5,402 bases of DNA from positions 6,029-11,430 of the forward strand of contig DFSK01000019.1 in assembly GCA_002378605.1 (NCBI GenBank), read 5' to 3'. Shown piece after piece: positions 1 to 5,402 of this stretch; within the stretch, counting starts at the first letter, position 1; every line of letters starts with the position of its first letter. Under the pieces are notes generated by a model that did not search any database, was not told the origin of the DNA, and was given only the letters and a program-made list of their open reading frames with translations. The translations under genes and the position numbers were made by a program. The stretch comes from Alphaproteobacteria bacterium UBA3439. Lineage in GTDB: Bacteria; Pseudomonadota; Alphaproteobacteria; Puniceispirillales; Puniceispirillaceae.

Positions 1-1021
1 ACGATGCCGCACCCCCAGCCATATGGGTAATGGCTGGCCGTAAAAACACCAAAGCACAGACCGCGGTGGATACCGGATTGCCGGGCAAACCAATAAGCGG
101 AATGCCATCAACATTGCCCGAAATAAGCGGTTTTCCTGGGCGCATGGCGATTTTCCAGAAATTGAGCGCGTTTTGCCCGCTGCTTGCCAGATCCGAAACA
201 ATATGGTCATGTGTGCCAACCGATGCACCGCCAGTGGTTACAACAAGATCAAGGTTGCTGGCGCGGCGAACCGCATCAAGCATGGCCCCTGGCACGTCGC
301 GGGCAATTCCAAGATCGACCGCTTCGGCGCCGCATGCGCTAACAAAATTGGCAAGAAAACTGGCATTTGAGCTAATGATCTGGCCCGGGCCAGGCAGTTC
401 CCCGGGGGGTACCAGCTCATCACCAGTCGATAAAACACCAACACGCGGCCGCAATCGAACCGATGCTTGGGTAAGACCCGCTGCAATGGCCAATCCAATG
501 GCCCGCGCTGATAACAATGTTCCGGCGGGCAAAATCACCTGACCCGCGGTAATATCAAGACCGGCAGGGCGGATATAGCGACCGGCAATTTCGGCACTGC
601 GAACAGTAATTTCAACATTGTCCTGTTCAGCAACCGGATCAACATCTTCTTGAATGACGATTGTATCTGCGCCGTCAGGGATGGCCGCGCCGGTAAAGAC
701 CCGAACCGCCTGTCCAGCGGTGATTTTACCTGTCCAAGGGTGACCGGCGGCAGATTCGGCAATGCGGGTCAATTTACAGGGGAATGACGTCACATCAGCA
801 CCCCGAACGGCATAGCCATCCATCGCTGATACCGCTTGTGGTGGCAAGGTAAGCACCGCAACAAGATCTTCGGCTAAGGTAAGTCCAAGAACCTGATCTA
901 GCGGTTTGGTTACGGCAATCGTCTGAGGCAGTAATGCCAAAATGGCGGCCAAGGCCCGATCAACCGGCAATAATGGCGGTTTTTTATCTGTTGGCGCTGT
1001 GTCTGGCCTATTCGGCATCAT
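1..1021 (-). CDS. moeA: Molybdopterin molybdenumtransferase MoeA, C-terminus cut by window edge
   Basis: MoeA inserts molybdate into adenylylated molybdopterin, the last step of molybdenum cofactor synthesis, in the cytoplasm. I read 340 uninterrupted codons on the minus strand. Family landmarks appear in order: SAMDGYAVR (residues 65-73), the GLDI stretch with Asp156, STGDEL (198-203), [11 protein letters not shown] (262-272), MRPGKP (293-298) and GLPGNPVS (311-318). The MDGYA and VGxxD aspartates match residues known to matter in E. coli MoeA. The family is usually about 400 residues, so the small C-terminal domain should lie beyond position 1. Two adjacent ATG codons (1021 and 1018) could start it. 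Either start overlaps the end of moaC, by 14 or 11 nt, and only a weak AGG lies upstream, which suggests translation coupled to moaC. The frame is intact with no sign of decay. Confidence 0.96.
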   Translation of the reverse strand, partial: MMPNRPDTAPTDKKPPLLPVDRALAAILALLPQTIAVTKPLDQVLGLTLAEDLVAVLTLPPQAVSAMDGYAVRGADVTSFPCKLTRIAESAAGHPWTGKITAGQAVRVFTGAAIPDGADTIVIQEDVDPVAEQDNVEITVRSAEIAGRYIRPAGLDITAGQVILPAGTLLSARAIGLAIAAGLTQASVRLRPRVGVLSTGDELVPPGELPGPGQIISSNASFLANFVSACGAEAVDLGIARDVPGAMLDAVRRASNLDLVVTTGGASVGTHDHIVSDLASSGQNALNFWKIAMRPGKPLISGNVDGIPLIGLPGNPVSTAVCALVFLRPAITHMAGGAAS

Positions 1022-1490
1022 AACTGCCTGATTTGCCGCCTGATTTGTGGGTCAGTCGAATATTGCCAATTTCCATCCCACGATCAACGGCCTTGCACAT
1101 ATCATAAACGGTCAGCGCGGCAGTCGAAACGGCGGTCATCGCCTCCATTTCCACACCGGTTGGCCCAGATACGGCGCAGGTTGCGGTGATTTGCACACCG
1201 GGTAAGGCAGCGTCTGGCACGAGATCAAGGTGAACATGGTCAAGCCCAAGCGGGTGACATAGCGGGATCAAATTCGAAGTTTGTTTTGCCCCCATAATGC
1301 CAGCCAGCCGCGCCACCCCCAGAACATCACCCTTTTTGGCGGTTCCATCGGTGATCATGGCCAAGGTTTCAGGCTGCATACGGATATGCCCTTTAACAAT
1401 GGCAATACGTTTGGTGTCGGCTTTGCTGCCAACATCAACCATATGTGCGTTACCGTCATTGTCAAAATGGGTAAATTCAGCCATGGCCAT
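1008..1490 (-). CDS. moaC: Cyclic pyranopterin monophosphate synthase MoaC
   Basis: MoaC converts the MoaA product (3',8-cyclo-7,8-dihydro-GTP) to cyclic pyranopterin monophosphate, early in molybdenum cofactor synthesis. The protein has 160 residues, the normal family length. Conserved blocks are MVDV (17-20), [18 protein letters not shown] (52-69), LCHPL (77-81), [13 protein letters not shown] (109-121) and [11 protein letters not shown] (129-139). Catalytic and pocket residues known from E. coli (Lys51, His77, Glu112, Glu114, Asp128, Lys131) fall here at a constant offset of two: Lys53, His79, Glu114, Glu116, Asp130, Lys133. The start at 1490 has AAGGA five bases upstream (1496-1500). A second in-frame ATG two codons later is less well spaced. 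It lies 26 nt downstream of trpC on the same strand and overlaps the moeA start, so it is very probably co-transcribed with both. Confidence 0.97.
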   Translation of the reverse strand: MAMAEFTHFDNDGNAHMVDVGSKADTKRIAIVKGHIRMQPETLAMITDGTAKKGDVLGVARLAGIMGAKQTSNLIPLCHPLGLDHVHLDLVPDAALPGVQITATCAVSGPTGVEMEAMTAVSTAALTVYDMCKAVDRGMEIGNIRLTHKSGGKSGSYDAE

Positions 1491-1516
1491 TTTCTTCCTT
1501 CACATCATTGCGATTA

Positions 1517-2317
1517 TTAACTGGCAACAGGGTTGGCCAGAATGGTTTTTGTTGCCGCGGCAACATCATCGGCACGCATCAAAGATTCGCCAATCAAGAA
1601 ACAGCGTGCGCCAACAGCCGCCATCCTTGCAAGATCTGCTGGTGTGAACAAGCCACTTTCGGCAATGGCAATCCGGTCTTTTGGCAAGTCAGGAAGCATC
1701 GCCGCGCCGACATCAAGCGATATGTCCATAGTTTTTAGATTGCGGTTATTAATGCCCATCAAAGGCGAGCGCAATTTGCCCGCCCGCGCCAGTTCATCAG
1801 CATCATGGCATTCGATCAGAACATCCATTCCATAATCAAAGGCAACCGATTCCAATTCAGCCGCCAACGCATCATCAAGCGCGGCCATGATCAGCAAAAT
1901 GCAATCAGCGCCCAACGCGCGTGATTCAACGATCTGTAGGGGGTCGATCATAAAATCTTTCCGCAGAACCGGAAGGGTGACGGCATCACGCGCCGCGACC
2001 AGAAATTCGGGGGCGCCTTGAAACCATTTACGGTCGGTCAAAACCGAAAGACAGCTTGCGCCGCCATTCTCATAAGCCCTTGCCAAACTTGCTGGATCGA
2101 AATCGGCACGAATCAATCCTTTTGATGGCGAGGCTTTTTTCAGCTCGGCAATCAGCCCATAGCCATCGGCACTGTCACGCGCCAAAGCCGCGGCAAAGCC
2201 ACGAACCGGCGATGCCGCTTTGGCAGCCTGATCCAGTGCGGCAAAGCTGGTCGCGGCGGCAAGGGCGCGAACTTCATTATGTTTCTCATCAATGATGGTG
2301 GCCAATATATTTTCCAT
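1517..2317 (-). CDS. trpC: Indole-3-glycerol phosphate synthase TrpC
   Basis: TrpC performs the ring closure of carboxyphenylamino-deoxyribulose phosphate to indole-3-glycerol phosphate in tryptophan synthesis. It is a monofunctional enzyme of 266 residues, a single TIM barrel with no fused TrpF domain. Landmarks are [10 protein letters not shown] (58-67), [11 protein letters not shown] (91-101), LPVLRKDF with probable catalytic Lys120, LIECHD with Glu169, GINNRNL (188-194), AESGL with Glu220-Ser221, and LIGESLMR (241-248). The frame is open ten codons further, to an ATG at 2347. I chose the ATG at 2317 because the family begins at [17 protein letters not shown] lies nine bases upstream (2327-2331), and the longer form would run deep into the end of trpD. 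The gap to trpD is 4 nt, so the ribosome binding site lies inside trpD and coupling is likely. Confidence 0.96.
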   Translation of the reverse strand: MENILATIIDEKHNEVRALAAATSFAALDQAAKAASPVRGFAAALARDSADGYGLIAELKKASPSKGLIRADFDPASLARAYENGGASCLSVLTDRKWFQGAPEFLVAARDAVTLPVLRKDFMIDPLQIVESRALGADCILLIMAALDDALAAELESVAFDYGMDVLIECHDADELARAGKLRSPLMGINNRNLKTMDISLDVGAAMLPDLPKDRIAIAESGLFTPADLARMAAVGARCFLIGESLMRADDVAAATKTILANPVAS

Positions 2318-2321
2318 CAGA

Positions 2322-3344
2322 TCAGGCCTTTCCGTTAGTGATGGCAATCAAGCCATCAAGTGCGCTAAGTGCCTTACCCGAGTCAATCGACGCTTTGGCC
2401 ATTTTTGCCCCCTGCTGTAGATCAGCAACATGCCCGCCAGCAACCAATGCTGCGGCTGCGTTAAATAAAACAATATCGTGATAAGGGCCAGTTTCGCCTT
2501 CAAGAAGGGCGCGAAGATACCGCGCATTATGTTCGCCATCACCACCGCGAAGCTGGTCAAGTCGGGCTGTTGGCAAACCGATATCTTCAGGTGAAATAGT
2601 GAATTCGCTTACTTTGCCATCGACAAGCGCCGCAACATGCGTTTTGCCGGTTGTGCTAACTTCATCAAGCCCGTCGGCGCCGTGAACCACCCATGCATGG
2701 CTGGTGCCAAGACGGGCCAAAACATGCGCAAAGGGCGCGCAATAGCTTTGGTCAAAAACACCAACCATGATGCGCGTGACAAGCGCCGGATTAGATAAAG
2801 GGCCCAAAAGGTTAAAAATTGTCCGCACCCCAAGTGCTGCGCGGACAGGCGCAACATGACGCATCGCCGCGTGATGGCGCGGGGCCATCAAAAAGGCAAT
2901 ATTCGTCTCGGCCAAAGCACGTTCAACAAGAGCGATATCGCAATCAAGCTTGATCCCAAGCGCCGATAAAACATCGGCTGCACCGCTTTTTGATGACACT
3001 GCCTTATTGCCATGTTTGGCAACCGGAATACCGCACCCTGCAACGACAAAGGCGCTTGCCGTCGATATATTGTAAGTGCCAAACCCATCGCCGCCAGTGC
3101 CGACAATATCCATCGCATTGTCGCTTGCCTTAATGGTCAGCGCCTTTTCACGCATCACGCTTGCCGCCGCGGCGATATCATCGACCTGTTCACCGCGCAT
3201 TTTAAGCGCGATCAGAAAGGCTGCCATCTGTGCTTCGCCAACATCACCATCCATGATTGCGTTAAAACAGGCCTGAATGGCGCTAGGGCTTGGCCGTTCG
3301 CCAGCGATAAGCGCGGTTAGAGATGATTTTACGATGTCAGACAT
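2322..3344 (-). CDS. trpD: Anthranilate phosphoribosyltransferase TrpD
   Basis: TrpD transfers phosphoribosyl from PRPP to anthranilate, the second committed step of tryptophan synthesis. It has 340 residues, the normal length for the stand-alone enzyme, with no fused glutaminase domain. Visible motifs are the PRPP-binding DIVGTGGDG (79-87), NIST (92-95), [12 protein letters not shown] (110-121), [26 protein letters not shown] (161-186, with probable anthranilate-contacting Arg168), and HGADGLDE (221-228), whose Asp227-Glu228 pair fits the metal-binding site. The ATG at 3344 gives the expected N-terminus. An AAGGA lies 11 bases upstream (3356-3360), rather far for an optimal site. An out-of-frame ATG sits between the two (see findings). 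It is the first gene of the trpD-trpC-moaC-moeA unit. Its usual neighbour trpG is present, but separated from it by an opposite-strand cupin gene. Confidence 0.97.
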   Translation of the reverse strand: MSDIVKSSLTALIAGERPSPSAIQACFNAIMDGDVGEAQMAAFLIALKMRGEQVDDIAAAASVMREKALTIKASDNAMDIVGTGGDGFGTYNISTASAFVVAGCGIPVAKHGNKAVSSKSGAADVLSALGIKLDCDIALVERALAETNIAFLMAPRHHAAMRHVAPVRAALGVRTIFNLLGPLSNPALVTRIMVGVFDQSYCAPFAHVLARLGTSHAWVVHGADGLDEVSTTGKTHVAALVDGKVSEFTISPEDIGLPTARLDQLRGGDGEHNARYLRALLEGETGPYHDIVLFNAAAALVAGGHVADLQQGAKMAKASIDSGKALSALDGLIAITNGKA

Positions 3345-3385
3345 GAATCATTATTTCCTTTGTCGGGGCGGTTTGTGCCAGCCTT

Positions 3386-3409
3386 GTCAAAAGCCTCGTC
3401 AAAAGCCTT
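3386..3409. repeat. 12-nt tandem repeat upstream of trpD
   Basis: Two adjacent 12-nt units, GTCAAAAGCCTC and GTCAAAAGCCTT, differ only in the last base. A GCCTT just before them (3381-3385) keeps the same 12-nt phase, so part of a third unit is present. Read on the trpD strand the unit is AAGGCTTTTGAC, so each copy carries a TTGAC resembling a -35 element. I could not find a matching -10 element 16-18 nt downstream of either copy. The repeat lies about 40 nt before the trpD start, so it could be a protein-binding site or a chance local duplication. Confidence 0.6.
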
Positions 3410-3429
3410 GAAGCCGCAGGCAAAGCGCC

Positions 3430-3458
3430 ATTTTCCTGCGCCAGACTATATTGTTCAA
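3430..3458 (-). promoter_or_regulatory. Candidate promoter for trpD operon (weak)
   Basis: On the minus strand TTGAAC (3453-3458) and GAAAAT (3430-3435) are separated by exactly 17 nt. Each matches four of six bases of the housekeeping sigma-70-type consensus. Transcription would start near 3423 and leave a leader of about 80 nt before trpD, containing the 12-nt tandem repeat. This is the best-spaced pair I found in the gap, but short AT-rich matches arise easily by chance. Confidence 0.3.
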
Positions 3459-3597
3459 GACTGTGCAATGCAAGGCATGGCTGCCAATTGTGTGAGCCTG
3501 ATTATCAAGGCGGGAAGGCTGGTGCAAATCCGGCCGCGCATTGAAAAGCTTTAAGCATGTTAAATTGGTCAGATGATTTCTTTGAGGAGACGGGATC

Positions 3598-4068
3598 ATG
3601 ACACGAAAACAACTAGTCACAAGAACCGAAATCGCCAAAATGGCCGGTCAGGATAAAAAACATTTTTTGAACCGTGATGCCCGGCGCATGCAAAAATCAC
3701 TTGGTGATATTGCCGGTTTGACCAAATTGGGCTTTTGCATAATTGAGGTGCCAATCGGGTCGGCCTCTTGCGCCTTTCACCGGCATATTTTCGAAGAAGA
3801 ATGCATTTATATTCTCGAAGGCACCGGAACAGCGCGCATTGGCGAGACGGTTTTACAGGTCGAAGCTGGCGATTTTATTGCCTATCCGGCTGGCAGCGAG
3901 GCGCATGACCTGCGCAATACCGGATCAAACACGTTAAAATGCATCATTGCTGGCCAGCGACTGGATTTTGATATTATTGACTATCCCGAACAAGGACGGC
4001 GGCTATATCGCGCAAATGGCGAAAAGGGTGATCTGGTTGATGTGGCGATGATTACCCGACGTCAATGA
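3598..4068 (+). CDS. Small single-domain cupin protein, function unknown
   Basis: The 156-residue protein carries one complete cupin barrel. Motif 1 is G54-x6-H61-x-H63-x3-E67 followed by the ILEGTG turn. Motif 2 is G91-x5-P97-x-G99-x3-H103-x3-N107. His61, His63, Glu67 and His103 are the expected metal ligands, so the fold probably binds a divalent metal. The N-terminal LGDIAGLTKLGF and the C-terminal YPEQGRRLYR stretches resemble the uncharacterised small-cupin group (COG3837-like). There is no signal peptide, membrane segment or DNA-binding domain. The start is well supported by GAGGAG (3584-3589) eight bases before the ATG. It is a lone plus-strand gene between trpD and trpG, convergent with trpG and divergent from trpD. 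Substrate and pathway cannot be read from the sequence, and position alone does not show a role in tryptophan metabolism. Confidence 0.88.
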   Translation: MTRKQLVTRTEIAKMAGQDKKHFLNRDARRMQKSLGDIAGLTKLGFCIIEVPIGSASCAFHRHIFEEECIYILEGTGTARIGETVLQVEAGDFIAYPAGSEAHDLRNTGSNTLKCIIAGQRLDFDIIDYPEQGRRLYRANGEKGDLVDVAMITRRQ

Positions 4069-4118
4069 CGGGCAGTTGATGATTGGCGCATGAATAAGGC
4101 AATAACAGATAAAAAAGC
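4069..4118. other. Short convergent gap between cupin gene and trpG
   Basis: These 50 nt separate the stop codons of two converging genes. I see no strong bidirectional terminator. A short perfect inverted repeat CGTCAATGACG (4060-4070) covers the cupin stop, but its arms leave one base for a loop and no T run follows. On the trpG strand a T6 run (4111-4116) directly follows GCCTAGGC (4117-4124), whose arms are too short and too close for a good stem. Confidence 0.4.
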
Positions 4119-4793
4119 CTAGGCGTGCATCTGATCGGGAAAGCGCTGGTCAAGCCGCAGAATTTGCGCCTCAAGCCGATCAAGCGTTTCGCCCGACGTG
4201 ACGCCGTGACCACAGATTTCAAGAAACTGCGCCAAAATCCGGTAACCTGCCACCGAGGCAATTGATTCCGGATGGAATTGAACGCCGTGAAGTTCGGCGT
4301 CATTATGCGAAATCCCCATGATTGCCCCCGCTTTGGTGCGGGCGGTTACGGTCAATTCGGCAGGAAGCGTGGCCTCGTCAACCACCAGCGAATGATAGCG
4401 CGTCACCGGAAACGCATCAGGGCATAGGGCCAGAACGTCGCTTTTCACCGCATTGCTTCGGGTTTTTTCGACCATTGATAATTTGCCATGCACTGGCGGA
4501 TCAACGCGCTTGATCTCGGCACCAAAGGCCGCAGCAAGCGCCTGATGACCAAGACAAACGCCAAGAAGGGGCGTTCCGGCGTCTTTGGCGGCGCGGATCA
4601 GATCCATCGTCATGCCGGCATTTTGCGGCGTTCCCGGGCCGGGCGAAATAATGATGCCTTCCAGATCGCGGGCAATCACCTCATCGGCCGACATCGCGTC
4701 ATTGCGCAGAATTTCGACTTCGGCGCCAAGATCAGACAGGAAATGCCACAAATTCCAGGTAAAGCTGTCATAATTATCGATCAGAACGAACAA
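4119..4793 (-). CDS. trpG: Anthranilate synthase glutaminase subunit TrpG (TrpG/PabA type)
   Basis: This class I glutamine amidotransferase releases ammonia from glutamine for anthranilate synthase component I. Landmarks are LIDNYDSFTWNL (4-15), SPGPGTP (50-56), GVCLGHQ with nucleophile Cys80, YHSL (133-136) and HGVQFHPES with His174 and Glu176 completing the triad. At 224 residues it is about 25 longer than usual for the family. The surplus is a charged, probably helical tail after residue 196 (GETLDRLEAQILRLDQRF). The start must be TTG at 4793: a TAA lies nine codons upstream with no ATG between, the next ATG would remove the NYDSF motif, and AAAGGG (4802-4807) sits eight bases before the TTG. 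TrpG and PabA cannot be told apart by sequence, and one protein often serves both anthranilate and aminodeoxychorismate synthases. Nearby trpD and trpC favour trpG. No trpE is in the window. Confidence 0.93.
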   Translation of the reverse strand: MFVLIDNYDSFTWNLWHFLSDLGAEVEILRNDAMSADEVIARDLEGIIISPGPGTPQNAGMTMDLIRAAKDAGTPLLGVCLGHQALAAAFGAEIKRVDPPVHGKLSMVEKTRSNAVKSDVLALCPDAFPVTRYHSLVVDEATLPAELTVTARTKAGAIMGISHNDAELHGVQFHPESIASVAGYRILAQFLEICGHGVTSGETLDRLEAQILRLDQRFPDQMHA

Positions 4794-4801
4794 GATAGGT
4801 A

Positions 4802-4807
4802 CCCTTT
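4802..4807 (-). promoter_or_regulatory. Ribosome binding site that fixes the TTG start of trpG
   Basis: AAAGGG on the minus strand lies eight bases upstream of the TTG at 4793. It supports initiation at this non-ATG codon, which is also required to keep the N-terminal LIDNYDSF motif. Confidence 0.7.
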
Positions 4808-4856
4808 TGCCGACAAATTAGTGATGGATGAGTTTATATTACTGTCTTACAGGCTT

Positions 4857-4872
4857 TTGGCAGACCTGCCAA
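4857..4872. promoter_or_regulatory. Palindrome TTGGCAG-AC-CTGCCAA upstream of trpG
   Basis: This is a perfect inverted repeat with 7-nt arms and a 2-nt centre, about 64 nt before the trpG start codon. As DNA it has the form of an operator for a dimeric repressor. If transcribed from the candidate promoter at 4963-4991 it would form a stem in the leader RNA, extendable by two pairs across an AA bulge. No T run follows it, so it is not an intrinsic terminator. On the trpG strand its left arm also reads TTGGCA, close to a -35 element, with a poor TAAGAC 17 nt downstream. Confidence 0.5.
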
Positions 4873-4962
4873 GCTTGCTATGATACCAACCAAGCGGCGC
4901 GGCAAATGCGATGGGCGAGGGGTGGTAAATCGCGAAAAAACAACGAAAAAATATGTGGTAAA

Positions 4963-4991
4963 ATAATACCGCATAAATAAGCCACTGTAAG
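4963..4991 (-). promoter_or_regulatory. Candidate trpG promoter
   Basis: On the minus strand CTTACA (4986-4991) and TATTAT (4963-4968) are 17 nt apart. The -10 element matches five of six consensus bases and the -35 element four of six. Transcription would begin near 4956 and give a leader of about 160 nt containing the 4857-4872 palindrome. The surrounding DNA is AT-rich, which raises the chance of a false match. Confidence 0.4.
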
Positions 4992-5027
4992 AATTGAATA
5001 ATTCTATTTTTCGCGTGAAAATAATAT

Positions 5028-5056
5028 TTGACGCTATCGCCGAAACTGCCTATAAC
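5028..5056 (+). promoter_or_regulatory. rplM promoter, near-consensus sigma-70 type
   Basis: TTGACG (5028-5033) and TATAAC (5051-5056) match the housekeeping consensus at five of six bases each, with the optimal 17-nt spacer. AT-rich GAAAATAATAT directly upstream (5017-5027) could serve as an UP element, as expected for a ribosomal protein promoter. Predicted transcription start is near 5063, giving a leader of about 65 nt. Confidence 0.75.
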
Positions 5057-5079
5057 CCGCGACAGGACAGCTTGTAATG

Positions 5080-5093
5080 CATGGCGTGCCATG
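5080..5093 (+). promoter_or_regulatory. Hairpin in rplM leader
   Basis: CATGG-CGTG-CCATG forms a five-pair stem with a four-base loop (six pairs if the inner C-G closes) inside the predicted 5' leader, about 35 nt before the rplM start. A T7 run (5107-5113) follows some distance later, just before the GGAGA Shine-Dalgarno (5116-5120). Ribosomal protein operons are often controlled by their own product binding the leader, so this is a possible but unproven autoregulatory structure. Confidence 0.4.
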
Positions 5094-5127
5094 TCTTGCG
5101 GGCTCATTTTTTTCTGGAGATGATAAC

Positions 5128-5402
5128 ATGCCTTTGCCAAGGACTTATGTTGCAACGCCAAAAGACATCGAGAAAAACTGGTTCGTCATTGACGCCGCCG
5201 ATCTCGTTCTTGGGCGTCTTGCTTCGCTTGTTGCCATGCGCGTACGCGGTAAGCACAAGCCAACCTACACACCAAATATGGATTGCGGTGATCACATCAT
5301 CATCGTCAATGCCGAAAAGGTGCATTTGACCGGTAACAAGCGTAGCGCCAAGACCTATTATTGGCATACAGGCCATCCGGGCGGCATTAAAGAGCGGACT
5401 GC
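5128..5402 (+). CDS. rplM: 50S ribosomal protein L13, C-terminus cut by window edge
   Basis: L13 is an early-assembling protein of the large ribosomal subunit. The window holds the first 91 codons of a protein usually about 140-155 residues long. Recognisable blocks are [21 protein letters not shown] (16-36), [33 protein letters not shown] (37-69) and [15 protein letters not shown] (77-91). The wording closely resembles alphaproteobacterial L13. The ATG at 5128 has GGAGA (5116-5120) seven bases upstream. A near-consensus promoter precedes it. In bacteria rplM is normally followed by rpsI (S9), which would lie just beyond the right edge. The gene is divergent from trpG and shares the intergenic control region with it. 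Confidence 0.97.
   Translation, partial: MPLPRTYVATPKDIEKNWFVIDAADLVLGRLASLVAMRVRGKHKPTYTPNMDCGDHIIIVNAEKVHLTGNKRSAKTYYWHTGHPGGIKERT

Larger units (their letters stand above)
4794..5127. other. Divergent control region between trpG and rplM
   Basis: These 334 nt contain no supportable gene. They hold a strong rplM promoter (5028-5056) with AT-rich upstream sequence, a candidate trpG promoter (4963-4991), and a 16-nt palindrome in the putative trpG leader (4857-4872). There is also a separated inverted repeat CGCGAAAAA / TTTTTCGCG (4931-4939 and 5007-5015), a small palindrome GAATTGAATAATTC (4991-5004), and a hairpin in the rplM leader (5080-5093). A-tracts at 4935-4940, 4946-4951 and 4960-4963 are spaced by 11 and about 13 nt and may bend the DNA. 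I searched the trpG leader for a Trp-rich leader peptide of the classical attenuation kind and found none. Confidence 0.7.

Noticed and set aside
30..542. 170-codon plus-strand open frame
   Set aside because: It lies entirely antisense to moeA, whose full set of family motifs is intact. It has no recognisable domain and is a shadow frame.
2318..2347. Longer TrpC beginning at the ATG at 2347
   Set aside because: The ten extra residues ([10 protein letters not shown]) are read from the end of trpD in another frame and are not family sequence. The ATG at 2317 has a good ribosome binding site and the expected N-terminus.
3385..3402. TTGACA/TTGACG in the trpD upstream repeat as -35 elements
   Set aside because: No acceptable -10 hexamer lies 16-18 nt downstream of either copy on the minus strand.
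3360..3554. 64-codon plus-strand open frame between trpD and the cupin gene
   Set aside because: It has a TTG start with no ribosome binding site and no recognisable similarity. Its SKASSKA repeat only reflects the 12-nt DNA repeat. A small gene cannot be fully excluded.
4109..4124. Intrinsic terminator after trpG
   Set aside because: GCCTAGGC with a following T6 run looks suggestive, but the arms would leave a two-base loop, so a stable hairpin is unlikely.
4794..4956. Classical Trp attenuator with leader peptide before trpG
   Set aside because: Short open frames in the leader contain no run of TGG codons, and the stem at 4857-4872 is not followed by a T run.
4847..5161. 104-codon minus-strand open frame with a hydrophobic stretch across the trpG-rplM gap
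   Set aside because: It would start at a TTG inside rplM and cover the near-consensus rplM promoter and leader. The hydrophobic segment follows from AT-rich DNA, and there is no Shine-Dalgarno or family resemblance.

Overview
The window looks like the chromosome of an alphaproteobacterium with moderate GC content. The evidence is the gene order trpG / trpD-trpC-moaC-moeA, which from general knowledge is typical of that class, and a ribosomal protein L13 with alphaproteobacterial wording ([38 protein letters not shown]). A free-living marine lineage is possible, but the sequence alone does not settle this.

Layout, left to right. Positions 1-1021 (minus strand) hold the first 340 codons of moeA, cut by the window edge. 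moaC (minus, 1008-1490) overlaps the moeA start by 14 nt. trpC (minus, 1517-2317) and trpD (minus, 2322-3344) follow, only 4 nt apart. On the minus strand these four genes read trpD-trpC-moaC-moeA and look like one transcription unit that joins two tryptophan-pathway enzymes to two molybdenum-cofactor enzymes. A 253-nt gap (3345-3597) contains a 12-nt tandem repeat and a weak trpD promoter candidate. A small single-domain cupin gene (plus, 3598-4068) comes next. Then trpG (minus, 4119-4793), which has a TTG start and a C-terminal extension. A 334-nt AT-rich divergent control region (4794-5127) leads to the 5' end of rplM (plus, 5128 to the window edge).

How the genes work together. TrpG supplies ammonia from glutamine to anthranilate synthase; its partner TrpE is not in the window. 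TrpD attaches phosphoribosyl to anthranilate, and TrpC closes the indole ring. MoaC acts in the first step of molybdopterin synthesis, making cPMP, and MoeA acts in the last, inserting molybdate. The main oddity is that a plus-strand cupin gene separates trpG from trpDC, so any transcript joining trpG to trpD would run antisense through it.

I found no mobile element, CRISPR array, tRNA or rRNA, and no convincing undescribed system. The most useful leads are small: the split trp cluster, palindromic elements in the trpG/rplM control region, a hairpin in the rplM leader, and the repeat upstream of trpD.
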